This document shows, piece by piece, positions 1-5,571 of a stretch of DNA of 5,723 nt. Origin of the DNA: Prevotella sp. Its GTDB lineage: Bacteria > Bacteroidota > Bacteroidia > Bacteroidales > Bacteroidaceae. A program made the position numbers and the translations under genes. Below the pieces are notes generated by a model that saw only the letters and a program-made list of their open reading frames with translations, was not told where the DNA came from and ran no database searches. The number at the start of each line of letters is the position of its first letter. Within the stretch, counting starts at the first letter, position 1. The stretch spans positions 1-5,723 of the forward strand of contig JAIJUV010000171.1 in the NCBI GenBank assembly GCA_022732315.1, written 5' to 3'.

Positions 1-1347
1 ATTATTCCAGAAGAATGCCGTTGGCGCAACTGGGCACATGATGATGGAAGTGGCAATGCCTTGACTGGTGACGAACTGCTTTCGTTTGTCAACAACACCT
101 TGTTTGTTGAACTCAAAAACATAGAGGTTACACCTGATACCCCAATTCGTCAGGCAATAGTAAAGACAACTTTTGAGGATGCCAACCAATATATGAAAGA
201 TGGCGTTCAGCTCCGCCAGGTGCTTAATGTGATAGACGGATTGAATCTTGGTGACTATGAAGAGAGTCATGCTTTCGGTGAGATATATGAGACTATCCTT
301 AAAGAAATGCAGTCGGCAGGTTCCTCAGGTGAGTTCTACACCCCAAGAGCCTTGACAGAATTTATGGCAGAGATAGTCAATCCGCAGATTGGTGAGAAAA
401 TGGCAGACTTCGCTTGTGGTACAGGAGGTTTCATCACAAGTTGGTTGGGTGAATTGGACAAGAAGGTAAAGACTGCTGAAGACCGCAAAGAGTACAATCA
501 GTCTGTATTTGGCATAGAAAAGAAACAATTCCCGTATATGCTATGTGTGACAAACCTGTTGCTGCATGGTATCGACACGCCATTGGTATATCACGACAAC
601 TCGCTTACCAAAGATGTTCTCAACTATACAGACGGAGACAAGTTTGATGTTGTTTTGATGAATCCACCATACGGAGGTAATGAAAAGGCCGACGTGAAAT
701 CTCACTTTCCTTCTGATATGCGCAGTAGCGAGACTGCCGACCTCTTCATGGTGCTTATCATGTATCGCTTGAAGAAAAATGGCCGTGCTGCTGTCATTGT
801 TCCTGATGGTTTCCTTTTTGGAGCAGATAACACAAAGATTGCCATTAAGACAAAGTTGCTCAGGGATTTCAACTTGCACACCATTATCCGTTTGCCAGGC
901 AGCATCTTTGCGCCCTACACTTCCATTGCCACGAACATTCTGTTCTTCGACAATACCTGTGCAGAGGATGCTCCAGAAGGCTTCTCGACAAAGGAAACAT
1001 GGTTCTACCGTTTGGATATGCCAGAGGGGTACAAGCATTTCTCCAAGACAAAGTCCATGAAGTTGGAGCATTGCGACCCAATCCGTGAGTGGTGGAACGA
1101 CCGTAAGGAGATTATTATTGCTGATGGTGACGAGAAATCCCGTTGCTATTCTGTACAAGAGTTGATTGATTCCGATTGCAACTTCGACTTGTGCAAGTTC
1201 CCGAAAGAGGATGAGGAGATTTTGCCTCCTGCCGAACTGCTTGCCGACTATTTCAAGAAGCGCAAGGCTCTTGATCATGAGATAGACAAGACATTGGCAG
1301 AGATACAGCGTATATTGGGGATTGAGGTGAATGTGGACGAATTGTAA
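1..1347 (+). CDS. hsdM: Type I restriction-modification methyltransferase subunit HsdM (5'-truncated by window edge)
   Basis: This is the DNA adenine-N6 methyltransferase subunit of a Type I R-M complex, which uses S-adenosylmethionine and acts with HsdS at the bipartite target. The reading frame is open to base 1 (it begins IPEECRWRNWAHDD), so the TTG at 61 is an internal leucine and the start is upstream; 448 residues are visible. Counting from base 1, the sequence shows GEFYTPR (residues 110-116), typical of HsdM; the SAM-binding motif I DFACGTGGF (136-144); and the catalytic motif IV NPPY (221-224). These are followed by the conserved ADLFMVLIMYRLKKNGRAAV stretch. The last ~50 residues are rich in charged and hydrophobic residues and look like the helical tail that contacts HsdS. 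It ends 117 bp before the DUF1016 gene on the same strand, so it is probably the promoter-proximal part of one operon. The family call is secure; target sequence and activity cannot be read from the sequence. Confidence 0.96.
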   Translation: MIPEECRWRNWAHDDGSGNALTGDELLSFVNNTLFVELKNIEVTPDTPIRQAIVKTTFEDANQYMKDGVQLRQVLNVIDGLNLGDYEESHAFGEIYETILKEMQSAGSSGEFYTPRALTEFMAEIVNPQIGEKMADFACGTGGFITSWLGELDKKVKTAEDRKEYNQSVFGIEKKQFPYMLCVTNLLLHGIDTPLVYHDNSLTKDVLNYTDGDKFDVVLMNPPYGGNEKADVKSHFPSDMRSSETADLFMVLIMYRLKKNGRAAVIVPDGFLFGADNTKIAIKTKLLRDFNLHTIIRLPGSIFAPYTSIATNILFFDNTCAEDAPEGFSTKETWFYRLDMPEGYKHFSKTKSMKLEHCDPIREWWNDRKEIIIADGDEKSRCYSVQELIDSDCNFDLCKFPKEDEEILPPAELLADYFKKRKALDHEIDKTLAEIQRILGIEVNVDEL

Positions 1348-1349
1348 TA

Positions 1350-1368
1350 TGTGGGACGGTGTCCCGCA
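1350..1368. repeat. Stem-loop 1 of a small palindromic repeat family
   Basis: An 8-bp stem (1350-1357 with 1361-1368, one G-T wobble) encloses the 3-nt loop GGT; the core is GGGAC-GGT-GTCCC. It starts 3 bp after the hsdM stop codon and is followed by AAATTC (1368-1373), a flank shared with the palindromes at 1797-1815 and 2567-2591. No T-run follows, so it is not a classical intrinsic terminator. Confidence 0.75.
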
Positions 1369-1387
1369 AATTCAGATTGATATAAAA

Positions 1388-1408
1388 AGGTGAGACATTG
1401 TCTCACTT
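1388..1408. repeat. Stem-loop 2 of the palindromic repeat family
   Basis: A perfect 7-bp stem GTGAGAC / GTCTCAC (1390-1396 with 1400-1406) encloses the 3-nt loop ATT. It extends to 9 bp if a G-T wobble is allowed. The stem sequence is the same as that at 2571-2587 beyond the DUF1016 gene; only the loop differs. Confidence 0.75.
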
Positions 1409-1421
1409 ATTTGAAATAGGA

Positions 1422-1445
1422 ATTTTGGGGACGTGTCCCCAAAAT
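1422..1445. repeat. Stem-loop 3 of the palindromic repeat family
   Basis: A perfect 11-bp inverted repeat (1422-1432 with 1435-1445) has core GGGGAC-GT-GTCCCC and A/T outer arms. In RNA the loop would open to CGTG. It ends 19 bp before the DUF1016 start codon, so a folded mRNA could mask or frame that gene's ribosome-loading region. That regulatory role is inference. Confidence 0.78.
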
Positions 1446-1464
1446 CTGATAATAATACAGAATT

Positions 1465-2562
1465 ATGGCAAACGAAATAACAAAGACTTCGGATAATATT
1501 GAAGACCTACTTGATAAGGTGTCTGGTCTTATAGAACAGGCAAGGACTTACGTGAAGACTTCGGTCAATACTGCTGAGGTCTATACCAAGTATTATATAG
1601 GCAAGTATATAGTGGAGTATGAACAGGAAGGGAATGTTCGTGCGCAATATGGAAAGCAAGTCTTGCAAGAATTGTCAAAGAGTTTGACTGCTCGTTTTGG
1701 GGCAGGTTGGTCATATCCAAATCTCCGCAATATTAGGCAATTCTATATTGTATATGCAAAAAGGTCAACCACTGGTTTCCCTTTTGAAAACAAAAATGCT
1801 AACCAGTGGTTAGCAAATTCGAAAGATAGTGATAATCTGATGTTTAAGCTTTCTTGGAGTCATTATTTGATTCTGATGCGAGTGGAAAATCCAGACGCTC
1901 GTTCTTTCTATGAAATAGAGTGCGTCCAACAGCAATGGTCAAAAAGACAGCTGAGTCGTCAAGTGGGCTGTTGCCTCTATGAGCGATTGGCTTTGAGCCG
2001 TGAAAAAGATGAGGTGATGCGTTTGGCAAAGGAAGGTCAAACTGTAGAGAAACCTTCTGATGTTATCAAAAGTCCTTTGACCTTGGAATTCTTGGGCTTG
2101 AAGCCAGATGCCGCATACTCTGAGTCGAAGTTGGAGAATGCCATTATCAGCAAGATGCAACAGTTCCTACTCGAATTAGGCAAAGGCTTCCTCTTCGAGG
2201 CACGCCAGAAGCGTTTCACCTTTGATGAAGACAATTATTATGTAGATTTGGTCTTCTATAATAGATTGTTGCAATGCTATGTCCTTATTGATTTGAAAAC
2301 AGATAAGCTTTCTCATCAAGACCTTGGACAGATGCAGATGTATGTCAACTATTATGACCGCTTTGTGAAGCAAGACTTCGAGAAACCAACCATCGGCATT
2401 TTGCTTTGTGAGAGTAAGAACGATGCACTTGTAGAGTTAACTTTGCCGAAAGACTCTCATGTATATGCTTCTGCGTATCAATTATATTTGCCAGACAAGG
2501 CTTTGCTGCAAGCCAAGGTAAAGGAATGGATTGCAGAGTTTGAGGAAAACAATATAGGTTAA
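1465..2562 (+). CDS. DUF1016 / YhcG-family PD-(D/E)xK nuclease-domain protein
   Basis: This 365-residue protein has the two-part architecture of the DUF1016 family. An N-terminal helical domain (about 10-180) includes the family-type segments VYTKYYIGKYIVEYEQ, GWSYPNLRNIRQFYIVY and LSWSHYLILMRVENPDARSFY. A C-terminal PD-(D/E)xK-like nuclease domain (about 200-350) follows. Candidate catalytic residues are E224, D261 (in YYVDLVFYNR), D276 and K278 (in LIDLKT), followed by HQDLGQMQMYVNYYD. The active-site set looks complete, so the domain may be catalytic. Family members often sit inside Type I R-M loci between hsdM and hsdS, as here, but their role is not settled; an accessory nuclease or a role in R-M or recombination is possible. 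The start ATG has an A/T-rich leader (ATAATACAGAATT) and no Shine-Dalgarno sequence. Five stem-loops flank it and one more palindrome lies inside it, encoding a probably variable linker (residues ~100-120). The family call is strong; function is unknown. Confidence 0.9.
   Translation: MANEITKTSDNIEDLLDKVSGLIEQARTYVKTSVNTAEVYTKYYIGKYIVEYEQEGNVRAQYGKQVLQELSKSLTARFGAGWSYPNLRNIRQFYIVYAKRSTTGFPFENKNANQWLANSKDSDNLMFKLSWSHYLILMRVENPDARSFYEIECVQQQWSKRQLSRQVGCCLYERLALSREKDEVMRLAKEGQTVEKPSDVIKSPLTLEFLGLKPDAAYSESKLENAIISKMQQFLLELGKGFLFEARQKRFTFDEDNYYVDLVFYNRLLQCYVLIDLKTDKLSHQDLGQMQMYVNYYDRFVKQDFEKPTIGILLCESKNDALVELTLPKDSHVYASAYQLYLPDKALLQAKVKEWIAEFEENNIG
1767..1815. repeat. Palindrome inside the DUF1016 coding sequence
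   Basis: GCTAACC-AGT-GGTTAGC forms a perfect 7-bp stem (1798-1804 with 1808-1814; 8 bp with the next T-A pair) and a 3-nt loop, the same geometry as the intergenic stem-loops. It is followed by AAATTC (1815-1820), the flank also seen after the stem-loops at 1350 and 2567. An upstream copy AACCACTGGTT (1767-1777) is an exact 11-bp inverted match to 1801-1811, so two alternative folds are possible. The element is read through in frame, contributing protein residues around 101-118 (TTGFPF...NANQWLAN). Confidence 0.7.
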
Positions 2563-2566
2563 AAGG

Positions 2567-2591
2567 ATTTGTGAGACAGCGTCTCACAAAT
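2567..2591. repeat. Stem-loop 4 of the palindromic repeat family
   Basis: A perfect 11-bp inverted repeat (2567-2577 with 2581-2591) has core GTGAGAC-AGC-GTCTCAC and is followed by AAATTC. It begins 5 bp after the DUF1016 stop codon. The GTG at 2571, which would open a longer HsdS reading frame, lies inside this stem and is therefore a poor start candidate. Confidence 0.75.
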
Positions 2592-2594
2592 TCG

Positions 2595-2611
2595 TCACCA
2601 ACTTGTGGTGA
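2595..2611. repeat. Stem-loop 5, just upstream of hsdS
   Basis: A 6-bp stem TCACCA / TGGTGA (2595-2600 with 2606-2611) encloses the 5-nt loop ACTTG. It is immediately adjacent to stem-loop 4 and 22 bp upstream of the hsdS ATG. It differs from the others in loop length, so membership of the same family is tentative. Confidence 0.5.
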
Positions 2612-2633
2612 ATTAAACAGTATAAAGAGAACA

Positions 2634-4208
2634 ATGAACGGAAAGCAATTAAAGAATAGCATATTACAATGGGCGATACAAGGCAAACTTGTACCGCAAG
2701 ACCCTAATGACGAACCTGCAAGCGTTTTGCTTGATAAGATTCGTCAAGAGAAAGAACGCTTGATTAAGGAGAAAAAAATCAAGCGTGACAAGAACGCATC
2801 TATTATCTACCGTGGTGAGGACAATTCCTATTATGAGAAGATACTTGCTACGGGAGAGGTGAAATGCATTGATGAGGAAGTGCCGTTTGAGATACCGCAG
2901 GGGTGGGAATGGGAACGCATTGGTAACCTTTTTGAGACAACAAGCGGTTCCACACCTCTAAGCAGAAATCCCGACTACTACCAAAATGGCAGCATTAATT
3001 GGGTTCGCACGACAGACTTAAATAATGGAGTTTTATGCAAGACGGAGATACAAATTACGGAAAAAGCTTGTTCAGACTACAACCTTACCATTCTCCCACA
3101 AAACTCGGTATGTATTGCGATGTATGGCGGTGCAGGAACGATTGGAAAACATAGCATTCTACAGTTCGATACAACCATCAATCAGTCAGTTTGTGCCATT
3201 AAGCCAAATGGATATTGCAATATGGATTATCTTCATATTTTTATCGAATATCAAAGACCTTATTGGATGGATTTTGCTGCTGGATCGAGAAAAGACCCGA
3301 ATATAAATCAACTCATTATAAAGCATTGTCTATTACCTATCCCACCACAAAAGGAACAGACACGCATAGTAGAGAAGTTGAGCTTACTCCATCCATATAT
3401 AACCCAATATGGAGAATGTCAAATAAAACTTGACTATATAAACAAAGAGATATTGGATAAATTTAAAAAGTCCATTTTACAGGAAGCAATTCAAGGAAAA
3501 CTTGTTCCGCAACTTACAGAGGAGGGTACTGCTCAAGATTTGTTGGAGCAGATTAAGATAGAGAAGCAGAAACTCGTTAAGGAAGGTAAACTAAAGAAGT
3601 CTGCCCTCAATGACTCTGTTATTTTCCGTGATGACGATAACAGGTATTGCGAGAAGATAGGAAAGTCGGTGCAGTGCATTGATGAAGAGATTCCGTTTGA
3701 GATACCAGAAAGCTGGGTGTGGTGTAAATTTCAAGACATAGCAAATAGCGAACTTGGAAAAGCGATGAATAAGGCTTCTGACAAAGGAAGCGAAGTTCCA
3801 TATTTATGCTCAATAAATGTATATTGGGATAAAGTAGATTTATCTAATGTAAAAGTTGCTCCCTTTTCCATTGCAGAGAAAGAAAAGTATTTATTACAAA
3901 AAGGAGATTTGCTTATTTGCGAAGGTGGCGAGGTTGGAAGATGTGCAATATGGAGTAATGATAAAACTATGTATTATCAAAATGCATTGCATAGAGTAAG
4001 ATTTTATGGGAACATCAGTTCCAAGTTTATACAAAATGTTATAAGGAGCTATAAAACTATGGGCATCATAGATAAGAATAGTAAAGGAATGACTATTAAG
4101 CATTTTACAAAAACGGCATTAAATAGCTTGTATATTCCCTTGCCACCCTTTCAAGAGCAACAACGCATTGTTGCTCAAATAGAAAAACTATTTGAGCAAC
4201 TGCATTAA
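2634..4208 (+). CDS. hsdS: Type I restriction-modification specificity subunit HsdS (expressed orientation)
   Basis: This subunit recognises the bipartite DNA target and scaffolds HsdM (and HsdR). At 524 residues it is slightly longer than a typical two-TRD HsdS. An N-terminal conserved helical segment (1-64, SILQWAIQGKLVPQ at 9-22) leads into TRD1 (~88-246, beginning IPQGWEW and ending LPIPPQKEQTRIV). A central conserved coiled-coil-like spacer (~247-345, again SILQEAIQGKLVPQ, 280-293) follows, then TRD2 (~357-512, ending PLPPFQEQQRIV) and a short helical tail. The repeat of spacer and TRD entry (CIDEE.PFEIP at 78-88 and 348-358) reflects the two-fold pseudo-symmetry of HsdS. I chose the ATG at 2634, preceded by the A-rich AAAGAGAACA; a GTG at 2571 would start inside a stem-loop and add a non-conserved leader. 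It lies 71 bp after the DUF1016 gene, probably co-transcribed with hsdM. Everything from codon 64 onward lies in a predicted invertible segment. Confidence 0.95.
   Translation: MNGKQLKNSILQWAIQGKLVPQDPNDEPASVLLDKIRQEKERLIKEKKIKRDKNASIIYRGEDNSYYEKILATGEVKCIDEEVPFEIPQGWEWERIGNLFETTSGSTPLSRNPDYYQNGSINWVRTTDLNNGVLCKTEIQITEKACSDYNLTILPQNSVCIAMYGGAGTIGKHSILQFDTTINQSVCAIKPNGYCNMDYLHIFIEYQRPYWMDFAAGSRKDPNINQLIIKHCLLPIPPQKEQTRIVEKLSLLHPYITQYGECQIKLDYINKEILDKFKKSILQEAIQGKLVPQLTEEGTAQDLLEQIKIEKQKLVKEGKLKKSALNDSVIFRDDDNRYCEKIGKSVQCIDEEIPFEIPESWVWCKFQDIANSELGKAMNKASDKGSEVPYLCSINVYWDKVDLSNVKVAPFSIAEKEKYLLQKGDLLICEGGEVGRCAIWSNDKTMYYQNALHRVRFYGNISSKFIQNVIRSYKTMGIIDKNSKGMTIKHFTKTALNSLYIPLPPFQEQQRIVAQIEKLFEQLH
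2825..2878 (+). repeat. Left arm of perfect 54-bp inverted repeat (hsdS inversion site)
   Basis: This segment is identical, reverse-complemented, to 5509-5562 over 54 bp with no mismatch. It begins TTCCTATTATGAGAAGATAC and encodes SYYEKILATGEVKCIDE, starting at the third base of codon 64 of hsdS. Identity stops sharply on both sides. It lies at the junction between the conserved N-terminus and TRD1, which is where specificity-switching crossovers in phase-variable hsdS loci are expected. Confidence 0.93.
2865..2896 (+). repeat. Direct repeat at TRD1 entry (partner 3675-3706)
   Basis: This 32-bp stretch matches 3675-3706 at 28 positions by hand count, both starting TGCATTGATGA and ending CCGTTTGAGATACC. 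It encodes CIDEE(V/I)PFEIP before each TRD of the expressed hsdS. It partly overlaps the 54-bp inversion arm and offers short homology for TRD1/TRD2 position exchange. Confidence 0.7.
3462..3658 (+). repeat. Central hsdS spacer, diverged inverted homology (partner 4729-4925)
   Basis: The coding sequence of the central conserved spacer aligns without gaps to the reverse complement of 4729-4925: about 155 of 197 bases match by hand count (~79%). Most differences fall at third codon positions. The longest exact runs are only 14-15 bp (TGACGATAACAGGTA, 3632-3646 against 4741-4755). It could serve as a second crossover region for TRD2 alone, but lacks the perfect identity of the 54-bp arms. Confidence 0.75.
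3675..3706 (+). repeat. Direct repeat at TRD2 entry (partner 2865-2896)
   Basis: This is the second copy of the CIDEE..PFEIP-encoding repeat, placed immediately before TRD2 of the expressed hsdS and differing from 2865-2896 at four positions. The silent cassette has a diverged sequence here (VDITEQIPFDLP) instead. Confidence 0.7.
4158..4173 (+). repeat. 16-bp inverted repeat in hsdS 3' ends (partner 4223-4238)
   Basis: CAACAACGCATTGTTG is exactly reverse-complemented at 4223-4238. Both copies encode the conserved QQRIV at the end of TRD2 in the two convergent hsdS genes. It is explained by gene homology, but brings two inverted copies within 50 bp of one another at the centre of the invertible segment. 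Confidence 0.8.
4170..4200. repeat. Perfect 13-bp stem-loop at the overlap of the convergent hsdS genes
   Basis: GTTGCTCAAATAG (4170-4182) pairs perfectly with CTATTTGAGCAAC (4188-4200) around the loop AAAAA. On the minus strand the first of these sequences, read at 4200-4188, ends in the TAG stop codon of the silent cassette. On the plus strand the hairpin is still coding (VAQIEKLFEQ). No run of T follows on either strand, so intrinsic termination is doubtful; slowing of convergent transcription is possible. Confidence 0.7.
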
Positions 4209-5567
4209 TTGCTCTATCTTTTCAACAATGCGTTGTTGTTCCTCTATTGGAGGCAATGGGTATAGATAATTTTCTATATGACAGTTGTTTATGGAGGGTG
4301 AGTTGTCGCCCTTCATAAACGAATTTAATCCATCAACCACATAATTTGATAGCATCAAATAATACAGGAACATAGGATAATACCCTAAACTTGGGGTAAT
4401 GACATAGAATCCTGTACTTGCAATGGCATCTTTATATATATCATCAACCAAAGCTATATTTTTCAAGTAGGGACGAACCATTGAAAACAACAAATCGTTT
4501 TTATGAAGTTTTCTCGTTGCTCGACTTGGAGCATTTTCAATTCTTACCTTTTTAGGTTTGTCTATAATGTTTAGCCTATTATTGACGGCATCTACATCTA
4601 TATAAACGAAATCAGATGATGGCTTTGTTGATTCCATAGGCATAAATACAGACTTGCCTCTTGCCCAACTCCAAGAATCGGGCAAATCAAATGGTATTTG
4701 CTCTGTTATATCCACGTACTTTTTCCCAATCTTCTCATAGTACCTGTTATCGTCACCACGGAAAACAACAGAATCGTTGAGGGCAGACTTTTTGAGTATG
4801 CCTTCTTTGACGAGTTTCTGTTTCTCTGCCTTTATCTGTTCAAGCAGTTCTTGTGCAGTTCCTTCTTCGGCTATTTGTGGTACAAGCTTGCCTTGTATAG
4901 CTTCTTGCAGAATGGATTTCTTTAAGTCTGTTACTATATTTGCATTAAGTAGGTCTAATTTATCCTGCGAAGAACTATATCTTTCTACATATGACAAAAT
5001 CAAATTTAACCTGTTCTTAATTCTTCCTTGTTCTTCTAATGGCGGAACAACCATTAACGTTTTTGATACCGCCGACAATACCCAATTTTTATTTCCTACT
5101 CCTCTTGTATTTTCTTTAGCCTGTTCTTGAACCAATGGTGATTGAATCATAAAGACTAAGAACTCTCTATTTATGTCACATTGTATGAGTTTTATTAACG
5201 CTACACTTACAAAAAGACTAAACTCTCTATCTGTTGTAACCATGGCAGGTATTCCTGTAGTTCCAACTTTTGACAACAACAAATCTCCTTTTTGGGGATG
5301 GCATCTATCAGAAAGCTTTTGGTGTTCTTCTTTGGATATATATTTTGTGTTTGAAAAATCAATAACTCCAGAACTCATATCCTTTACAGAGATAAAAGGA
5401 ATACCTGAAAGTGTATATTTAGGTGTAGAATGAGTTCCGTCTGTTAAAGATAGATACAAACTTGAAAATCTACACCATTCCCACCCCTTAGGCACTTCAA
5501 ATGGAATCTCCTCATCAATGCATTTCACCTCTCCCGTAGCAAGTATCTTCTCATAATAGGAACTCAT
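4188..5567 (-). CDS. hsdS: Second HsdS body, N-terminally truncated (probable silent specificity cassette)
   Basis: Read on the minus strand from the ATG at 5567, this 459-residue frame is an HsdS lacking the ~64-residue N-terminal helical segment of the expressed copy. It begins MSSYYEKILATGEV, directly at the 54-bp inverted repeat. TRD1 spans ~28-183 (LTDGTHSTPKYTLSGIPFIS...GDLLLSKVGTTGIPAMV...VVPPLEEQGRI). The conserved spacer is at ~184-290 (KKSILQEAIQGKLVPQ, 216-231), and TRD2 is at ~293-447 (FVYIDVDAVNN...NDLLFSMVRPYL...PLPPIEEQQRIV). Both TRDs differ from those of the expressed gene, so it stores an alternative specificity. It is intact with no frameshift, as expected if it is periodically expressed by inversion. 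Its 3' end overlaps the expressed hsdS by 21 bp, convergently. A possible promoter box lies at 5572-5579, so low expression as a truncated protein cannot be excluded. Confidence 0.9.
   Translation of the reverse strand: MSSYYEKILATGEVKCIDEEIPFEVPKGWEWCRFSSLYLSLTDGTHSTPKYTLSGIPFISVKDMSSGVIDFSNTKYISKEEHQKLSDRCHPQKGDLLLSKVGTTGIPAMVTTDREFSLFVSVALIKLIQCDINREFLVFMIQSPLVQEQAKENTRGVGNKNWVLSAVSKTLMVVPPLEEQGRIKNRLNLILSYVERYSSSQDKLDLLNANIVTDLKKSILQEAIQGKLVPQIAEEGTAQELLEQIKAEKQKLVKEGILKKSALNDSVVFRGDDNRYYEKIGKKYVDITEQIPFDLPDSWSWARGKSVFMPMESTKPSSDFVYIDVDAVNNRLNIIDKPKKVRIENAPSRATRKLHKNDLLFSMVRPYLKNIALVDDIYKDAIASTGFYVITPSLGYYPMFLYYLMLSNYVVDGLNSFMKGDNSPSINNCHIENYLYPLPPIEEQQRIVEKIEQLMQLLK
4223..4238 (-). repeat. 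16-bp inverted repeat in hsdS 3' ends (partner 4158-4173)
   Basis: This is the minus-strand copy of CAACAACGCATTGTTG, encoding QQRIV near the C-terminus of the silent cassette. A crossover here would only exchange the last ~12 residues of each protein. Confidence 0.8.
4729..4925 (-). repeat. Central hsdS spacer of the silent cassette, diverged inverted homology (partner 3462-3658)
   Basis: This is the minus-strand counterpart of the central spacer of the expressed hsdS. It is ~79% identical by hand count, mostly with synonymous differences, and encodes LKKSILQEAIQGKLVPQ through DDNRYYEK. Confidence 0.75.
5509..5562 (-). repeat. Right arm of perfect 54-bp inverted repeat (hsdS inversion site)
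   Basis: This is the reverse complement of 2825-2878 over all 54 bp. It occupies codons 2-20 of the silent cassette, in the same codon phase as in the expressed gene. Beyond it (5563 onward) there is no trace of the conserved HsdS N-terminus. Confidence 0.93.
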
Positions 5568-5571
5568 AGAA

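Larger units (their letters stand above)
2825..5562. other. Predicted invertible DNA segment (hsdS specificity switch)
   Basis: This 2,738-bp segment, including both 54-bp arms, contains two convergent hsdS bodies with four different TRDs. Because the repeat sits in the same codon phase in both genes, inversion exchanges the complete TRD1-spacer-TRD2 body without a frameshift. The new HsdS would be 521 residues (64 fixed residues joined to residue 3 onward of the present cassette). A tyrosine recombinase gene starts 67 bp to the right of the segment. The inversion itself is inferred from structure; only one orientation is visible here. Confidence 0.85.

Noticed and set aside
61..63. TTG as the start codon of the hsdM reading frame
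   Set aside because: The frame is open back to base 1 and the upstream residues (IPEECRWRNWAHDD) read as normal HsdM sequence, so the gene is truncated by the window edge instead.
541..1278. Long minus-strand open frame opposite hsdM
   Set aside because: It is a shadow of the hsdM coding frame; its translation has no recognisable domain, while the plus frame carries the full methyltransferase motifs.
1350..1445. Intrinsic (Rho-independent) terminators between hsdM and the DUF1016 gene
   Set aside because: The stems are GC-rich, but none is followed by a T-run, and three in tandem within a same-strand gene cluster fits a repeat family better.
1350..1445. A short CRISPR array in the hsdM-DUF1016 gap
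   Set aside because: The units are palindromes with different arm sequences and short irregular gaps, not identical repeats with unique spacers of constant length.
2571..2633. GTG at 2571 as an upstream start of hsdS
   Set aside because: It lies inside the stem of a palindrome, and the 21 extra residues are encoded by stem-loop and gap sequence without HsdS character; the ATG at 2634 directly precedes the conserved NSILQWAIQGKLVPQ segment.
4777..5130. Plus-strand open frame opposite the silent hsdS cassette
   Set aside because: Its Ser/Cys/Phe-rich translation is antisense to clear HsdS spacer and TRD sequence, so it is a shadow frame.
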